In this document: positions 7,323-15,973 of the stretch, piece by piece
How the letters are laid out: each line of letters opens with the position of its first letter
Numbering within the stretch: the stretch's first letter is position 1
NCBI GenBank assembly: GCA_033721915.1
Contig: JAWWAC010000021.1
Coordinates: 1 to 46,094, forward strand
Direction: 5' to 3'
Source: REBR01 sp033721915
GTDB lineage: Bacteria > Pseudomonadota > Gammaproteobacteria > Pseudomonadales > Oleiphilaceae
DNA length: 46,094 bases
Position numbers and translations under genes: made by a program
The notes under the pieces: model-generated
Database searches by the model: none
The model's input: the letters and a program-made list of their open reading frames with translations, nothing else
What the model was told of the DNA's origin: nothing

Positions 7323-8339
7323 ATGCCATTGCCACCTATACGTCGTGTTGCCATTATCGGTTCAGGAATGGCGGGCCTGACTATGGCCATTTCACTGCAA
7401 GCGCAAGGTATTGAAGTCACCGTGCTGGAGAAAAGCCGCGGCCCCGGCGGCCGTCTGGCCAGCAAGCGGGTGCCGGGGGGCTCCGTGGATATCGGTGCGC
7501 AGTTCTTCACCATACGCAACGAAGCCTTTCGCCAGTTTCTCGATCAGTACGCCGGCAGGGACAGTTACCGCCAGTGGACCGGTGTCCTGTTTCACGAACA
7601 GCAACCCGGGCTGCCAACCCCGTATCACGCCGCACAACGCTACGTGGGGGTGCCCCGCATGACTGCCGTTTCCCGGGCCCTGTCACGGCATGTGCCGGTT
7701 CAGTACCAGATACGTGCCGATCGGGTGGTTCGGATGCAGCAACAGTGGCAGATACTGGAAGAATCCGGACACAGCCATGGGCCCTTTGATGGGGTGGTGA
7801 TCACCGCCCCGCCGGAGCAGGCCAGGGAGCTGGTCCGGGAGCTGCCGCAAGTAAAGCAGGCTTTGCAGGATTTCGCCATGCTGCCCACCTGGAGTCTGGC
7901 GATGAAATTCCGGGAGCCACTGCGGCTGTCCTTTGACGGCATGTCATTGAAAGACGGTCTGCTCGGCTGGGTGGCCAGGGATGCCTCCAAGCCGGAGCGG
8001 GACAGCGGCGAGTGGTGGGTGGTGCACGCCAGCAGCGACTGGTCAGAGGCCCACCAGGATGACGATGCGCCCTCCGTGGAGGCGGCCATGACCCGGGCCT
8101 TTGCAGAGCGCTTCAGCCATGGCCAGACGCCGGAATCGGTGGTCAGCCATCGCTGGCTTTACGCCCGTCCGGCGTCTTCTGAAACCGATAGCGGTTTTGC
8201 TGCCTTCCAGGACAGCCGCCTGGCATTCTGCGGCGACTGGCTCAACGGAGGCCGTGTGGAGGGCGCCTGGGAGAGCGCCGATGCGCTGATCCGTCACTGG
8301 CGGGAGAGCGGGTTACTGCTTTCTCAGCACGGCGGGTAG
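7323..8339 (+). CDS. FAD-dependent NAD(P)/FAD oxidoreductase, renalase-like
   Basis: A 338-residue flavoprotein starting at the ATG at 7323. The N-terminal VAIIGSGMAGLTMAISLQAQGIEVTVLEKSRGPGGRLASKR gives the FAD Rossmann motif, the acidic end of strand 2 and the GPGGR stretch seen in renalase-type enzymes. The C-terminal LAFCGDWLNGGRVEGAWESADAL is the matching flavin-contacting segment. Bacterial relatives oxidise alpha-dihydro-NAD(P) isomers or have unknown substrates. It is divergent from the lipid operon and shares its control region, so co-regulation is plausible. Its end overlaps the convergent HD-domain gene by 27 bp. Assignment to the family is firm; the substrate is not. Confidence 0.85.
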   Translation: MPLPPIRRVAIIGSGMAGLTMAISLQAQGIEVTVLEKSRGPGGRLASKRVPGGSVDIGAQFFTIRNEAFRQFLDQYAGRDSYRQWTGVLFHEQQPGLPTPYHAAQRYVGVPRMTAVSRALSRHVPVQYQIRADRVVRMQQQWQILEESGHSHGPFDGVVITAPPEQARELVRELPQVKQALQDFAMLPTWSLAMKFREPLRLSFDGMSLKDGLLGWVARDASKPERDSGEWWVVHASSDWSEAHQDDDAPSVEAAMTRAFAERFSHGQTPESVVSHRWLYARPASSETDSGFAAFQDSRLAFCGDWLNGGRVEGAWESADALIRHWRESGLLLSQHGG

Positions 8340-9779
8340 CCGGTAGAAATGGTCAATGGTGCCGTCGGAAAATTTCTGGAAGAAGGTGGAGACCTCGGTG
8401 ATCCGGTGCAGTCGCCGGTGGCCGGTGACCGGCTCCCGCACCAGCACCTTGATGCCCTCGAAGTTGTCCTGGATGTGGGAGAAGCGTGCCTTCATGGTGC
8501 AGGTGACGATTTCATCCAGCGGCACGGACAGCGCCTCGGCCAGGTGACGCCGGTGGGCCTCGCGATCCCCCTCGTCCAGGTCCTCGCGGGTTTCCAGGTG
8601 ATCCAGGCGGATGCGGTCCACAATGCAGCGTGAATAGCTCTGGGGGTACTTGCGTGCATGGCGCCGGAAGGCCTCCCAGAAAAAGGTGTCCGTCACCTCG
8701 GCGAAGCTGGCGATATTGCCCAGACAGTCATCCACCCAGGCGAAGGTTTCGCCATCCTGCAGCACCTCGTTGATCGCCTCCCGCAGCAGCCAGTCAAAGC
8801 CCAGCGCTGTCTTGTGGGCATACACCTGGCGGTACATCTGGTGGCGGCTGTAGACAAAATCCTCCAGGGCGCCCAGCCCCTTGCGGGCAATGGCCAGACC
8901 CAGCCAGGGGGTTTCCAGAGTCCAGCCGAATCGCATGTTGCTCAGCAGGTGGTCCAGGTTGAATCCGCCGATGGTCACGGAGGAGTGAAATCCGTCACGG
9001 AGCATGTAATCGGCCCGGTCCGCGTCGATTTCCCCGGAGACAATGGAGGAGAGCAGGTCCATCACCAGTGACGGGGTGGAGGTCTGCGCCAGTGCCCCGG
9101 CACTGGCGTCCTCGCCGGCGATAAAGGCCCAGAAGGTGCGTGCATGACGGGCAAAGCGCTCACTGGGGCGCACCTGTGTGGTTTCCATGCAGCCCAGAAC
9201 ATCCTCGATGTCAATGCCCTGTGCGGGCAGATCCATATCACGGAAAATCTCATAGGCCACCCGCACCGAGTAATGCTCGTGTTCCAGTGCTTCCGGCGGT
9301 TGCGGATACAGGTTGCTGATGTCGATGCCGTCCCACAACTGGGCAAAGCGCCCTGGCTGCTGCATCAGCGACTGGATGCGCCGTGACTGGTTGAACTGGT
9401 GGGAAAAGCTGGAATGGCCGCTGTCATGGAGCAGGCAGGCCAGGCGGATGACCTTGGCGATGTAATCGATGGCCTCCAGCTGACTGAAGGTCAGCTCGGC
9501 GCGGCGGCTGAGGTTGCGCTCGCGCAGATAGGCGTCAATCATGGCCCGGAACATGCGGCTGCCCACGTACATGACCCCCACGCTGTGGAGAAAGCGCGAG
9601 TGGGTGGCGCCAGGGAAGACCAGGCTGAGTATGTCGTTCTGGCAGATATTGCGCAGCCGCTGGAACAGACGGTGATCGATGACATCGATCTCGTGGCTGT
9701 ACAGCGGAATCCCGCCGTGTACCGGGTCCATGATCAGTTTGTCGTAGGCACCGAGCAGGTCATCAATGGCACTGCGCAT
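8313..9779 (-). CDS. HD-domain phosphohydrolase, SAMHD1/dGTPase-like
   Basis: A 488-residue protein. It opens with DPVHGGIPLYSHEIDVIDHRLFQRLRNICQ, the typical entry of SAMHD1-like HD proteins, followed by FPGATHSRFLHSVGVMY (first metal His) and ACLLHDSGHSSFSH with the His-Asp pair at 118-119. A later DADRADYMLRD supplies the last acidic ligand. Such proteins hydrolyse deoxynucleoside triphosphates or related nucleotides; the true substrate here is unknown. The ATG at 9779 is preferred over one 33 bp upstream because GGGAG lies 6 bases before it. The gene is transcribed away from rssB, and its 3' end overlaps the convergent FAD gene by 27 bp. Confidence 0.87.
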   Translation of the reverse strand: MRSAIDDLLGAYDKLIMDPVHGGIPLYSHEIDVIDHRLFQRLRNICQNDILSLVFPGATHSRFLHSVGVMYVGSRMFRAMIDAYLRERNLSRRAELTFSQLEAIDYIAKVIRLACLLHDSGHSSFSHQFNQSRRIQSLMQQPGRFAQLWDGIDISNLYPQPPEALEHEHYSVRVAYEIFRDMDLPAQGIDIEDVLGCMETTQVRPSERFARHARTFWAFIAGEDASAGALAQTSTPSLVMDLLSSIVSGEIDADRADYMLRDGFHSSVTIGGFNLDHLLSNMRFGWTLETPWLGLAIARKGLGALEDFVYSRHQMYRQVYAHKTALGFDWLLREAINEVLQDGETFAWVDDCLGNIASFAEVTDTFFWEAFRRHARKYPQSYSRCIVDRIRLDHLETREDLDEGDREAHRRHLAEALSVPLDEIVTCTMKARFSHIQDNFEGIKVLVREPVTGHRRLHRITEVSTFFQKFSDGTIDHFYRLPAVLRKQ

Positions 9780-9957
9780 GGCGGGCTCCCTGGCAGAAAT
9801 CGTGAAGTGCATCAGGATAACACAGGGCAGTGGACAGGGTTTTGCCGTTTTTTTGCCTAAACAGGGTGAAATGCCGTGCAGTCCGGCCTAGGCTAAGGGC
9901 AGGATTCACAAGGGGGCGATTTCGCCCTGGGATACCGCATTTCCCGGACTGAACACT

Positions 9958-11169
9958 ATGGCCGACAGCACCGAGCACATTCTGATCATTGACCCGGACA
10001 GCCAGTCACGCCGTGAGCTGGCCCGTTACCTGGAGGACAAGGGCTTTTACGTGGTCACCCGTGCCAGCCTGCAGACGGCGGTTAACCTGCTCAATGGCAC
10101 CACGCCGGACGCCATTTTTGCGGATCTGCCCCCTGCCACCATCCATCAGCTGATTCACCAGAAGCCCCTCAGCGAGCGCAGTACGCCTCTGATTGCCTTC
10201 ACCCGTGCGGAGAGGGCCAATGAGGTGGTGGATGCCCTCAGGGCCGGTGCCTCGGATTTTGTGATCAAGCCACTGGGTGATACCGCGGCACTGGATGATG
10301 TGCTGGCCAAGCTGTTCGAGCGGCTGCGACTGGCCAGGCTCAACCAGGTCTACCGGCGCGAGCTGGAGGGGGCCAACCGCGACCTCAGGGCCGGCATCAG
10401 CGAGCTGAGGGCGGACCAGAATGCCGGCCGCAAGGTGCAGATGAAAATGCTCCCCGAGAACCGCCGCACCATTGGCGACTGGCAGTTTGCCCACATGGTC
10501 AAGCCCTCACTCTATCTCAGCGGGGATTTTCTCGACTACGTGCGCCTGGATGACCACCGGACACTGGTGTACATCGCCGATGTGTCCGGCCACGGCGCCA
10601 GCTCCGCCTTTGTCACCGTGCTGCTGAAAAACCTCACCAACCGCCTGCAGCGCAACCTGCGCCGTGGCTCCAGCCATGATATTCTTTCACCCAGACACTT
10701 TCTGGCCCGGGTCAACAAGGAGCTCAAGGACACCCAGCTGGGCAAACATGTCACCATGTTCGTGGCATTGATGGATGCCCGCAACCGCACCATGCAGTAT
10801 TCCGTGGCGGCCCATTTCCCCATGCCGATACTGTCCTCGCACCAGGGCACCGCCTTTCTCGAGGGTACCGGTCTGCCGGTGGGCATCTTTGATGAGCCCC
10901 ATTGGGAGGAATACGAGTGTTCGCTGCCGCCGGGCTTTCACCTGGTTCTGTTTTCCGATGGTATACTGGAGGTGATCGAAGCTTCTGGGCTGGATCACAA
11001 AGAGCGCCGATTGCTTGAACTCGTTGCGGCTGGACGTCACACTATACTGGCTTTGTCCGATGCCCTTGGGTTGGATCAGATCGATGAATTGCCCGACGAC
11101 ATAGCAATCGTGACCGTCACCGACGAATTGGTTGATGCCCATGGCAACTTACAGGATCCTGCAGGCTGA
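9958..11169 (+). CDS. rssB: Response regulator fused to PP2C-type (SpoIIE) phosphatase, RssB-like
   Basis: A 403-residue fusion. The receiver domain occupies about residues 6-120, with the acidic pair Asp12/Asp14, probable phospho-acceptor Asp56 and conserved Lys104 in FVIKPLG. A coiled linker (about 120-150) leads to a PP2C/SpoIIE domain containing LSGDFLDYVRLDD, YIADVSGHGASSAFVTV and a closing LPDDIAIVTV with metal-binding aspartates. This architecture matches the Pseudomonas RssB protein, which with the STAS protein RssC tunes stationary-phase sigma-factor activity. The next gene is an RssC-like STAS protein overlapping by 29 bp, so the pair is a likely phosphatase and substrate. The symbol is by architecture and neighbour; E. 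coli RssB lacks a complete phosphatase. Confidence 0.85.
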   Translation: MADSTEHILIIDPDSQSRRELARYLEDKGFYVVTRASLQTAVNLLNGTTPDAIFADLPPATIHQLIHQKPLSERSTPLIAFTRAERANEVVDALRAGASDFVIKPLGDTAALDDVLAKLFERLRLARLNQVYRRELEGANRDLRAGISELRADQNAGRKVQMKMLPENRRTIGDWQFAHMVKPSLYLSGDFLDYVRLDDHRTLVYIADVSGHGASSAFVTVLLKNLTNRLQRNLRRGSSHDILSPRHFLARVNKELKDTQLGKHVTMFVALMDARNRTMQYSVAAHFPMPILSSHQGTAFLEGTGLPVGIFDEPHWEEYECSLPPGFHLVLFSDGILEVIEASGLDHKERRLLELVAAGRHTILALSDALGLDQIDELPDDIAIVTVTDELVDAHGNLQDPAG

Positions 11170-11626
11170 AGAACGGGGCATTTATGTGCTCAAGTTCATT
11201 GGTGAAATCCGCCTGAACCTGTGTTCCACCCTGGATCAGATCATTGACGATATGGTCAGCAACCCGGAATTCAAGACCGTGGTGGTGGACCTGTCCGAGA
11301 CGGAAGTGATCGACAGCACCACGCTGGGGCTTCTGGCCAAGATCGCACTGGCATCGGAAGAGCGCAGCCAGTTTCTTCCCACCCTGATTTCCACCAACCC
11401 TGACATTACCCGGATTGTCCAGTCCATGGGGTTTGACCGCATTTTCCTGATTGTCAGCGAGCCCGCCTCGGAAATTGAAGAGCTGGAGGAAATCCCGTTG
11501 ATGCGTGCCAGCGAGCAGCAGGTGCGTGAGAAGGTACTGGACGCCCACCGGGTACTGATGAGCATGAACAAGCGTAACCGGGAAGAGTTCCAGAACCTGG
11601 TCCACGCACTGGAAACTGAAGAATAA
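11141..11626 (+). CDS. rssC: STAS-domain anti-sigma factor antagonist, RssC-like
   Basis: A 161-residue STAS protein. The stretch VVVDLSETEVIDSTTLGLLAKIA carries the usual phosphorylatable Ser/Thr (Ser59/Thr60 from this start) before the hydrophobic helix. A long charged C-terminal helix (about 115-161) extends beyond the STAS core, as in Pseudomonas RssC. It should be dephosphorylated by the upstream PP2C domain; the matching Ser/Thr kinase is not in the window. The ATG at 11141 (MATYRIL) is chosen over an in-frame ATG 6 bp and a TTG 9 bp upstream; none has a good Shine-Dalgarno, which fits initiation coupled to rssB through the 29-bp overlap. gpsA follows 5 bp after the stop. Confidence 0.82.
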   Translation: MATYRILQAEERGIYVLKFIGEIRLNLCSTLDQIIDDMVSNPEFKTVVVDLSETEVIDSTTLGLLAKIALASEERSQFLPTLISTNPDITRIVQSMGFDRIFLIVSEPASEIEELEEIPLMRASEQQVREKVLDAHRVLMSMNKRNREEFQNLVHALETEE

Positions 11627-11631
11627 AACCC

Positions 11632-12654
11632 ATGACCCAGCCTTTGAATGTGACCGTCCTTGGCGGTGGCAGCTTCGGTACCGCTATTGCCAGGGTACTC
11701 AGCGAAAACAACCCATCCGTCACTCTGTGGATGCGCAGCGAGCAGCAGGCCAGGGATATCCGTGAGAACCGTGAAAACAGCCAGTACATGCCCGGCGTCT
11801 TCCTGCCTGAAGCGATCCGCCCCAGCACCTGCCTGAAGGAGTCCATCGCCGGTGCCGACGTGGTCTTTGTGGCCCTGCCCAGCAAGGTGTTCCGCCAGGT
11901 CATCCGTGACGCCGCCGGGCTCTTTCCCCAGGGCCAGATGGTCATCAGCACCACCAAGGGCATTGAGCAGGAAGGCTTCAAGCTGATGAGCGAGGTGCTG
12001 GAGGAGGAAATCCCCCAGACCCGTGTTGGCGTGCTCAGCGGCCCCAACCTGGCCGCGGAGATGGTGCGCGGCGAGCTCACCGCCTCGGTGATCGCCTCGG
12101 CCCATGACGAGGTGCGCCAGACCGTCCAGTCACTGCTGGGCTGTGACTACTTCCGGGTCTACGCCAATGTGGACCTGTACGGGGTGGAGCTGGGGGGCGC
12201 ACTGAAGAACATCTACGCCATCATATCCGGCCTGGCCGCGGCCCGTGGCATGGGGGAGAACACCCGCTCCATGCTGATCACCCGCAGCCTGGCCGAGATG
12301 AGCCGCTTTGCGGTCAGTCTCGGGGCCAACCCCATGACCTTTATGGGCCTGGCCGGGGTGGGGGACCTGATTGTGACCTGTACCTCCGACAAGAGCCGCA
12401 ATTACCGGGTCGGCTACGCACTGGGGCAGGGTGCCAGCCTGGATGACGCCGTGGCCCGCCTCGGCCAGGTGGCGGAAGGGGTACAGACGCTGCTGCTGGT
12501 GCGTGAGAAGGCCCGGGCAATGGGTGTGCATATGCCACTGGTTCAGGGGCTCTATGAGATTCTTTACAATAAGGCCTCCATTGGCGATGTGGTCAAGGCA
12601 CTCATGAGCGCCACCCAGAACAGCGACGTGGAATTCATACTGCCCAGGCAATAG
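11632..12654 (+). CDS. gpsA: Glycerol-3-phosphate dehydrogenase [NAD(P)+]
   Basis: A 340-residue cytosolic enzyme reducing dihydroxyacetone phosphate to sn-glycerol 3-phosphate, the backbone of phospholipids. The dinucleotide-binding VLGGGSFGTAIARVL is at the N-terminus, followed by VFVALPSKVFR, the family signature GVLSGPNLAAEMVRGE, and the catalytic segment LGGALKNIYAIISGLAAARGMGENT, in which Lys and the Asn/Arg-containing region contact substrate. The length is normal for the family. It starts 5 bp after the STAS gene and ends 33 bp before sixA, so rssB-rssC-gpsA-sixA probably form one transcript. Confidence 0.96.
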   Translation: MTQPLNVTVLGGGSFGTAIARVLSENNPSVTLWMRSEQQARDIRENRENSQYMPGVFLPEAIRPSTCLKESIAGADVVFVALPSKVFRQVIRDAAGLFPQGQMVISTTKGIEQEGFKLMSEVLEEEIPQTRVGVLSGPNLAAEMVRGELTASVIASAHDEVRQTVQSLLGCDYFRVYANVDLYGVELGGALKNIYAIISGLAAARGMGENTRSMLITRSLAEMSRFAVSLGANPMTFMGLAGVGDLIVTCTSDKSRNYRVGYALGQGASLDDAVARLGQVAEGVQTLLLVREKARAMGVHMPLVQGLYEILYNKASIGDVVKALMSATQNSDVEFILPRQ

Positions 12655-12687
12655 CTCAGAGGCGGGAAGACAACGGCGGGAGCTCCA

Positions 12688-13155
12688 ATGCACCTGATTG
12701 TGATGCGACACGGAGAGGCGGGAATGCACGCGGTGGATGCCCAGCGCCCTCTGACACCCCCAGGGCGCAAGGATGTGGCCCGTGTCGCCGAAGCCATTGC
12801 CGCCGGCGCCCCCGCGCCGGAGGCCCTCTGGCACAGCCCCTACCGTCGGGCCCGGGAAAGCGCGGACATTGTCGCCCGGCTGTTGCGCCAGTCCGGCAGC
12901 CCGAATCTGCCCATGGTGATGGACGAGTCCCTGACACCGGAGCAGGATCCCATGCCGGTGATACGGCGACTGCAGTCACAGCCGTCTGACAGCACCCTGA
13001 TGCTGGTCAGCCATATGCCGCTGGTGAACGTGCTCTGCGGCCTTCTGGTGGATGGCCGTGCCGGGGGCTATCCCTTCGCCACCAGTCAGGCGCTTGTCCT
13101 CGAGACGGATTATCCGGCCATGGCCAGCGCCACGGTCATCAGGACGTTTTACTAG
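12688..13155 (+). CDS. sixA: Phosphohistidine phosphatase SixA
   Basis: A 155-residue histidine-phosphatase-superfamily protein. MHLIVMRHGEAG at the N-terminus contains the catalytic Arg-His-Gly (His8), HSPYRRARESADIV supplies the second phosphate-binding Arg, and LMLVSHMPLVNVL the second catalytic His. E. coli SixA removes phosphate from histidine on phosphotransfer proteins such as ArcB and NPr. The length matches. The start is supported by a GGGAG sequence just upstream of the ATG. It lies last in the gpsA transcript and converges on the aminotransferase gene with only 7 bp between stops and no recognisable terminator. Confidence 0.92.
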   Translation: MHLIVMRHGEAGMHAVDAQRPLTPPGRKDVARVAEAIAAGAPAPEALWHSPYRRARESADIVARLLRQSGSPNLPMVMDESLTPEQDPMPVIRRLQSQPSDSTLMLVSHMPLVNVLCGLLVDGRAGGYPFATSQALVLETDYPAMASATVIRTFY

Positions 13156-13162
13156 TCCCTGC

Positions 13163-14314
13163 TCAGGACCCCGTGATCTCACGGACCTGGTCAATGGCCT
13201 GATCCAGCACCCGGAACGGGGTGTAATAGTGGGGCGAAAAGCGCACGCCACCGCCACGGCTGGCACAGATCACACCACGCTGCATCAGCTGTTTGTGCAG
13301 CGCCTTGCTGTCGTGACCGTCCATGGCAAAGGTATAGATGCCCAGCCGTCGCGCCGGGTCGCTGCCCGTGATGGCCCTGAAGCCCGCCAGCCGCGACAGA
13401 CCCTGCTCCAGGTAATCCACCCGGCGGGCTATGGACTGCCTCACCAGTTCCAGCCCGGTGTCCAGCAACAGCCCGGTGCTGGCCTCCAGGGCGTGGGCCG
13501 CCAGCATATTGGGGCTGCCGCACTCAAAGCGGCTGGCATCCTCCGCCGGCTGCCAGTCCTTGCGGTCGTAATTGCCCCGGTCGGCCACCATGTGCCAGCC
13601 ATACTCCTGTATGTTCAGCTTTTCCCGGATCTCCGGGCGCACATAAAAGAGGGCCAGCCCCTCCGGACCCAGCATCCACTTGTGGCCATCCGCCATGGCA
13701 AAGTCCACCTGGTCGGACTGCACATCCAGTGCCTCGGCCCCCAGGCTCTGTATGGCGTCCAGACAGAACAGCACACCCCGTGAACGGCACAATTCGCCCA
13801 GATGACGGCTGTCGATGCGCAGGCCGGTGCCGTACTGCACCGAGCTGACCGACAGCAGGCGTGTGCGCTCGCTGAAGACATCCTCAATGGCCGCCTCGGG
13901 GGTTTTCCCCGGGTCGGAAATGGCCGCCACACGCAGCACCACCCCCTGATCCGCCAGTGCCTCCCAGACAATGCGGTTGGAGGGGAACTCCTGGTCTGTG
14001 ATAATGACTTCATCACCCGGCGACCAGTCCAGCCCCATGGCCACAAAGGACAGTGCCTCTGAGGTGTTCTTGCACAGGGCAATATCCGCCACGGACGGGG
14101 CATTGATCATCCCGGCCAGATTATGGCGCAGTGACTGCTCCACCTTCAGCCAGCGGGGGTAGTCCGCGGCACCACGCAGTGTGTTTTCTGTGGCAAAGGC
14201 CATTACCGCGTCCCTCGCCACACGGGGCCAGGGGGCCACGGCGGCATGGTTGAGGTAACACAAGTCACCGGACTGGGGAAATTCCCGCGCGAGCGGGTTG
14301 CCCGTGGTACTCAT
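13163..14314 (-). CDS. Aminotransferase class V family PLP enzyme
   Basis: A 383-residue fold-type I PLP enzyme. Landmarks are YLNHAAVAPWP near the N-terminus, KNTSEALSFVAMGL (phosphate contact), CLDAIQSLG with Asp186 and Gln189, and ADGHKWMLGPEGLALFYV with the Schiff-base lysine Lys212 after His211. The ending GGVRFSPHYYTPFRVLDQAID is typical of class V enzymes. The set includes cysteine desulfurases, kynureninases and isopenicillin N epimerase-like proteins; I see no desulfurase-type catalytic Cys loop, so the substrate is open. The ATG at 14314 has CAGGGAG 7 bases upstream; the frame remains open for another 105 bp, but this is the convincing start. It diverges from the radical SAM gene with 41 bp between starts. 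Confidence 0.88.
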   Translation of the reverse strand: MSTTGNPLAREFPQSGDLCYLNHAAVAPWPRVARDAVMAFATENTLRGAADYPRWLKVEQSLRHNLAGMINAPSVADIALCKNTSEALSFVAMGLDWSPGDEVIITDQEFPSNRIVWEALADQGVVLRVAAISDPGKTPEAAIEDVFSERTRLLSVSSVQYGTGLRIDSRHLGELCRSRGVLFCLDAIQSLGAEALDVQSDQVDFAMADGHKWMLGPEGLALFYVRPEIREKLNIQEYGWHMVADRGNYDRKDWQPAEDASRFECGSPNMLAAHALEASTGLLLDTGLELVRQSIARRVDYLEQGLSRLAGFRAITGSDPARRLGIYTFAMDGHDSKALHKQLMQRGVICASRGGGVRFSPHYYTPFRVLDQAIDQVREITGS

Positions 14315-14355
14315 TGACAGACTCCCTGATTCAACAACGGAGAAACAGAACGGCC

Positions 14356-15246
14356 ATGACCGCCTTCCCGATACAGTACATTGAGCCGGTGTTCCGGCCA
14401 CCCAGTGAAGCCCGTTCACTGATCCTGCCGGTCACCAATGGCTGCTCATGGAATCAGTGTACCTTCTGTGAGATGTATACCCAGCCCCAGAAGCAATTCC
14501 GTGCCCGCAAGGACGACGATATCCGCGGTGATATCCGCCGGGCCGCCCGTCTGGGGTCCGTGCGGCGGGTGTTCCTCGCCGACGGAGACGCCATGGTACT
14601 CCCCACGCGACGCCTGCTGCAGATCCTCGACTGGTTGCACGAGGCCTTTCCGGGGCTTGAGCGCATTTCCAGCTACTGTCTGCCCCGCAACCTCAGGCGC
14701 AAGTCCGTGGAGGAGCTGGCGGAACTGCGTGCCAGGGGGCTGGAAATGCTCTATATCGGCGTGGAATCCGGCGACGACACCGTACTGGCCCGGGTCAACA
14801 AGGGGGAAACCGCCGCCTCTGAGATCGACGCACTGCAACGCATCCATGCCGCCGGCATCACCAGCTCCGTGATGATCCTCAACGGGCTGGGCGGGCGCCG
14901 CTACAGCGAGCAGCACGCCATTGCTTCGGCCCGTGTGGTCAACGAGACCCAGCCGCGTTTTGTCTCCACACTGGTGGTGAGCTTCCCACAGGGGGAGGAG
15001 CGATTCCGGGCCGGTTTTCCGGAGTTCGAGCCACTGGATCCGTCGGAACTGTTTCAGGAGGTGGGCCTGTTTCTGGAGCATACACGACTTGAGAACAGCG
15101 TTTTCCGCAGCGACCACGCCTCCAATTATCTGGTGCTGCGGGGTGAACTGAACCGGGACCGGGACCGTCTGTTAAGGGAAGTGAAGATGGCACTGGAGCA
15201 ACCCGGTGTGATGCCCTTGCGGGAAGAATGGCAGCGGGGCCTTTAA
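14356..15246 (+). CDS. Radical SAM protein with a CX4CX2C cluster motif
   Basis: A 296-residue radical SAM enzyme (COG1032-like TIM barrel). The [4Fe-4S] ligands are Cys30, Cys35 and Cys38 in VTNGCSWNQCTFCEMYTQP, giving CX4CX2C where CX3CX2C is usual. Further barrel features are RVFLADGDAM (strand 2), YCLPRNLRRKS, LEMLYIGVESGDD (the SAM-contact GVESG) and SSVMILNGLGG. There is no B12-binding or SPASM-like domain at this length. The substrate is unknown; annotations as coproporphyrinogen oxidase-like are by fold only. The ATG at 14356 is preferred because the family homology starts there; an upstream TTG at 14314 would overlap the divergent aminotransferase start. Confidence 0.85.
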   Translation: MTAFPIQYIEPVFRPPSEARSLILPVTNGCSWNQCTFCEMYTQPQKQFRARKDDDIRGDIRRAARLGSVRRVFLADGDAMVLPTRRLLQILDWLHEAFPGLERISSYCLPRNLRRKSVEELAELRARGLEMLYIGVESGDDTVLARVNKGETAASEIDALQRIHAAGITSSVMILNGLGGRRYSEQHAIASARVVNETQPRFVSTLVVSFPQGEERFRAGFPEFEPLDPSELFQEVGLFLEHTRLENSVFRSDHASNYLVLRGELNRDRDRLLREVKMALEQPGVMPLREEWQRGL

Positions 15247-15345
15247 AATCGCCATGGAGGCCCCTAGAACTGGTCGTGGGGCCTGAAAAGCACAACAGGT
15301 GGCACAACGACTGCAATGCGGCGCTGATACAGGAGAGCAGGCAAC

Positions 15346-15933
15346 ATGAGCGATGAGAACAAGCATCCCCCGGTGGAGGATCTGGCCCGGCGCTTTGATC
15401 AGGTCCTGGATCAGGACACCGCACTGAAAGCCCCGCCCGTGGAACAATGGGACCCGCCCCACAGGGGCGACCTGGACATGCGCATCAGCCGTGACGGACA
15501 GTGGCATTATCAGGGTAAGCCCCTGACCCGCCAGTCGCTGGTGCGTCTGTTTGCCTCCATAGTGCGCCTGGAGCCGAACGGCGACTATGTGCTGGTGACG
15601 CCGGCGGAGAAGTTCCGCATCCAGGTGGAGGACGTGCCTTTTGTGGCCCACAGCCTGGAGGTAACAGGGCAGGGGGACGACCAGGTGCTGTGGCTCACCA
15701 CCAGCACAGACGATCGACTGGCCCTGGGGCCGGAGCACGCACTGGTCCTCGAGCAGGGTCCGGACAGCCAGGAGCCGGCGCCCTATGTGTGGGTGCGGCG
15801 CAACCTGCAGGCGCGCATCGAGCGCAGCACCTGGTACCACCTGATCAACCTGGCGGAAGAGCGTGAGCACCAGGGGGAGACCCATCTGGGCGTGCTCAGC
15901 CAGGGGCAGTTCTTCAGCCTCGGGTGCCTGTGA
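15346..15933 (+). CDS. DUF1285 family protein
   Basis: A 195-residue protein matching DUF1285. The diagnostic part is MRISRDGQWHYQGKPLTRQSLVRLFASIVRLEPNGDYVLVTPAEKFRIQVEDVPFVA, followed by a second beta-rich half that includes ALGPEHALVL and ends with YHLINLAEE. No enzyme activity is known; structures show two small beta domains. The start has GGAGAG about 9 bases upstream. It follows the radical SAM gene on the same strand after 99 bp, which hold no clear terminator, and precedes the prolyl isomerase gene by 195 bp. Confidence 0.88.
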   Translation: MSDENKHPPVEDLARRFDQVLDQDTALKAPPVEQWDPPHRGDLDMRISRDGQWHYQGKPLTRQSLVRLFASIVRLEPNGDYVLVTPAEKFRIQVEDVPFVAHSLEVTGQGDDQVLWLTTSTDDRLALGPEHALVLEQGPDSQEPAPYVWVRRNLQARIERSTWYHLINLAEEREHQGETHLGVLSQGQFFSLGCL

Positions 15934-15944
15934 CAGGCCCCGGG

Positions 15945-15973
15945 TTTCAACGAAGCGCCGATTCGCCTAGAAT
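15945..15973 (+). promoter_or_regulatory. Candidate sigma-70 promoter for the prolyl isomerase gene
   Basis: Within the 195-bp spacer before the isomerase gene, TTTCAA (15945-15950) and TAGAAT (15968-15973) are spaced by 17 bp. The -10 box is good (5 of 6), the -35 weak. The predicted start would leave a leader of about 150 nt. Judged by eye only. Confidence 0.3.

Noticed and set aside
9914..9927. Small hairpin GGGCG/CGCCC upstream of the rssB-like gene
   Set aside because: The 5-bp stem with no U-run or associated site is too weak to call a terminator or operator.
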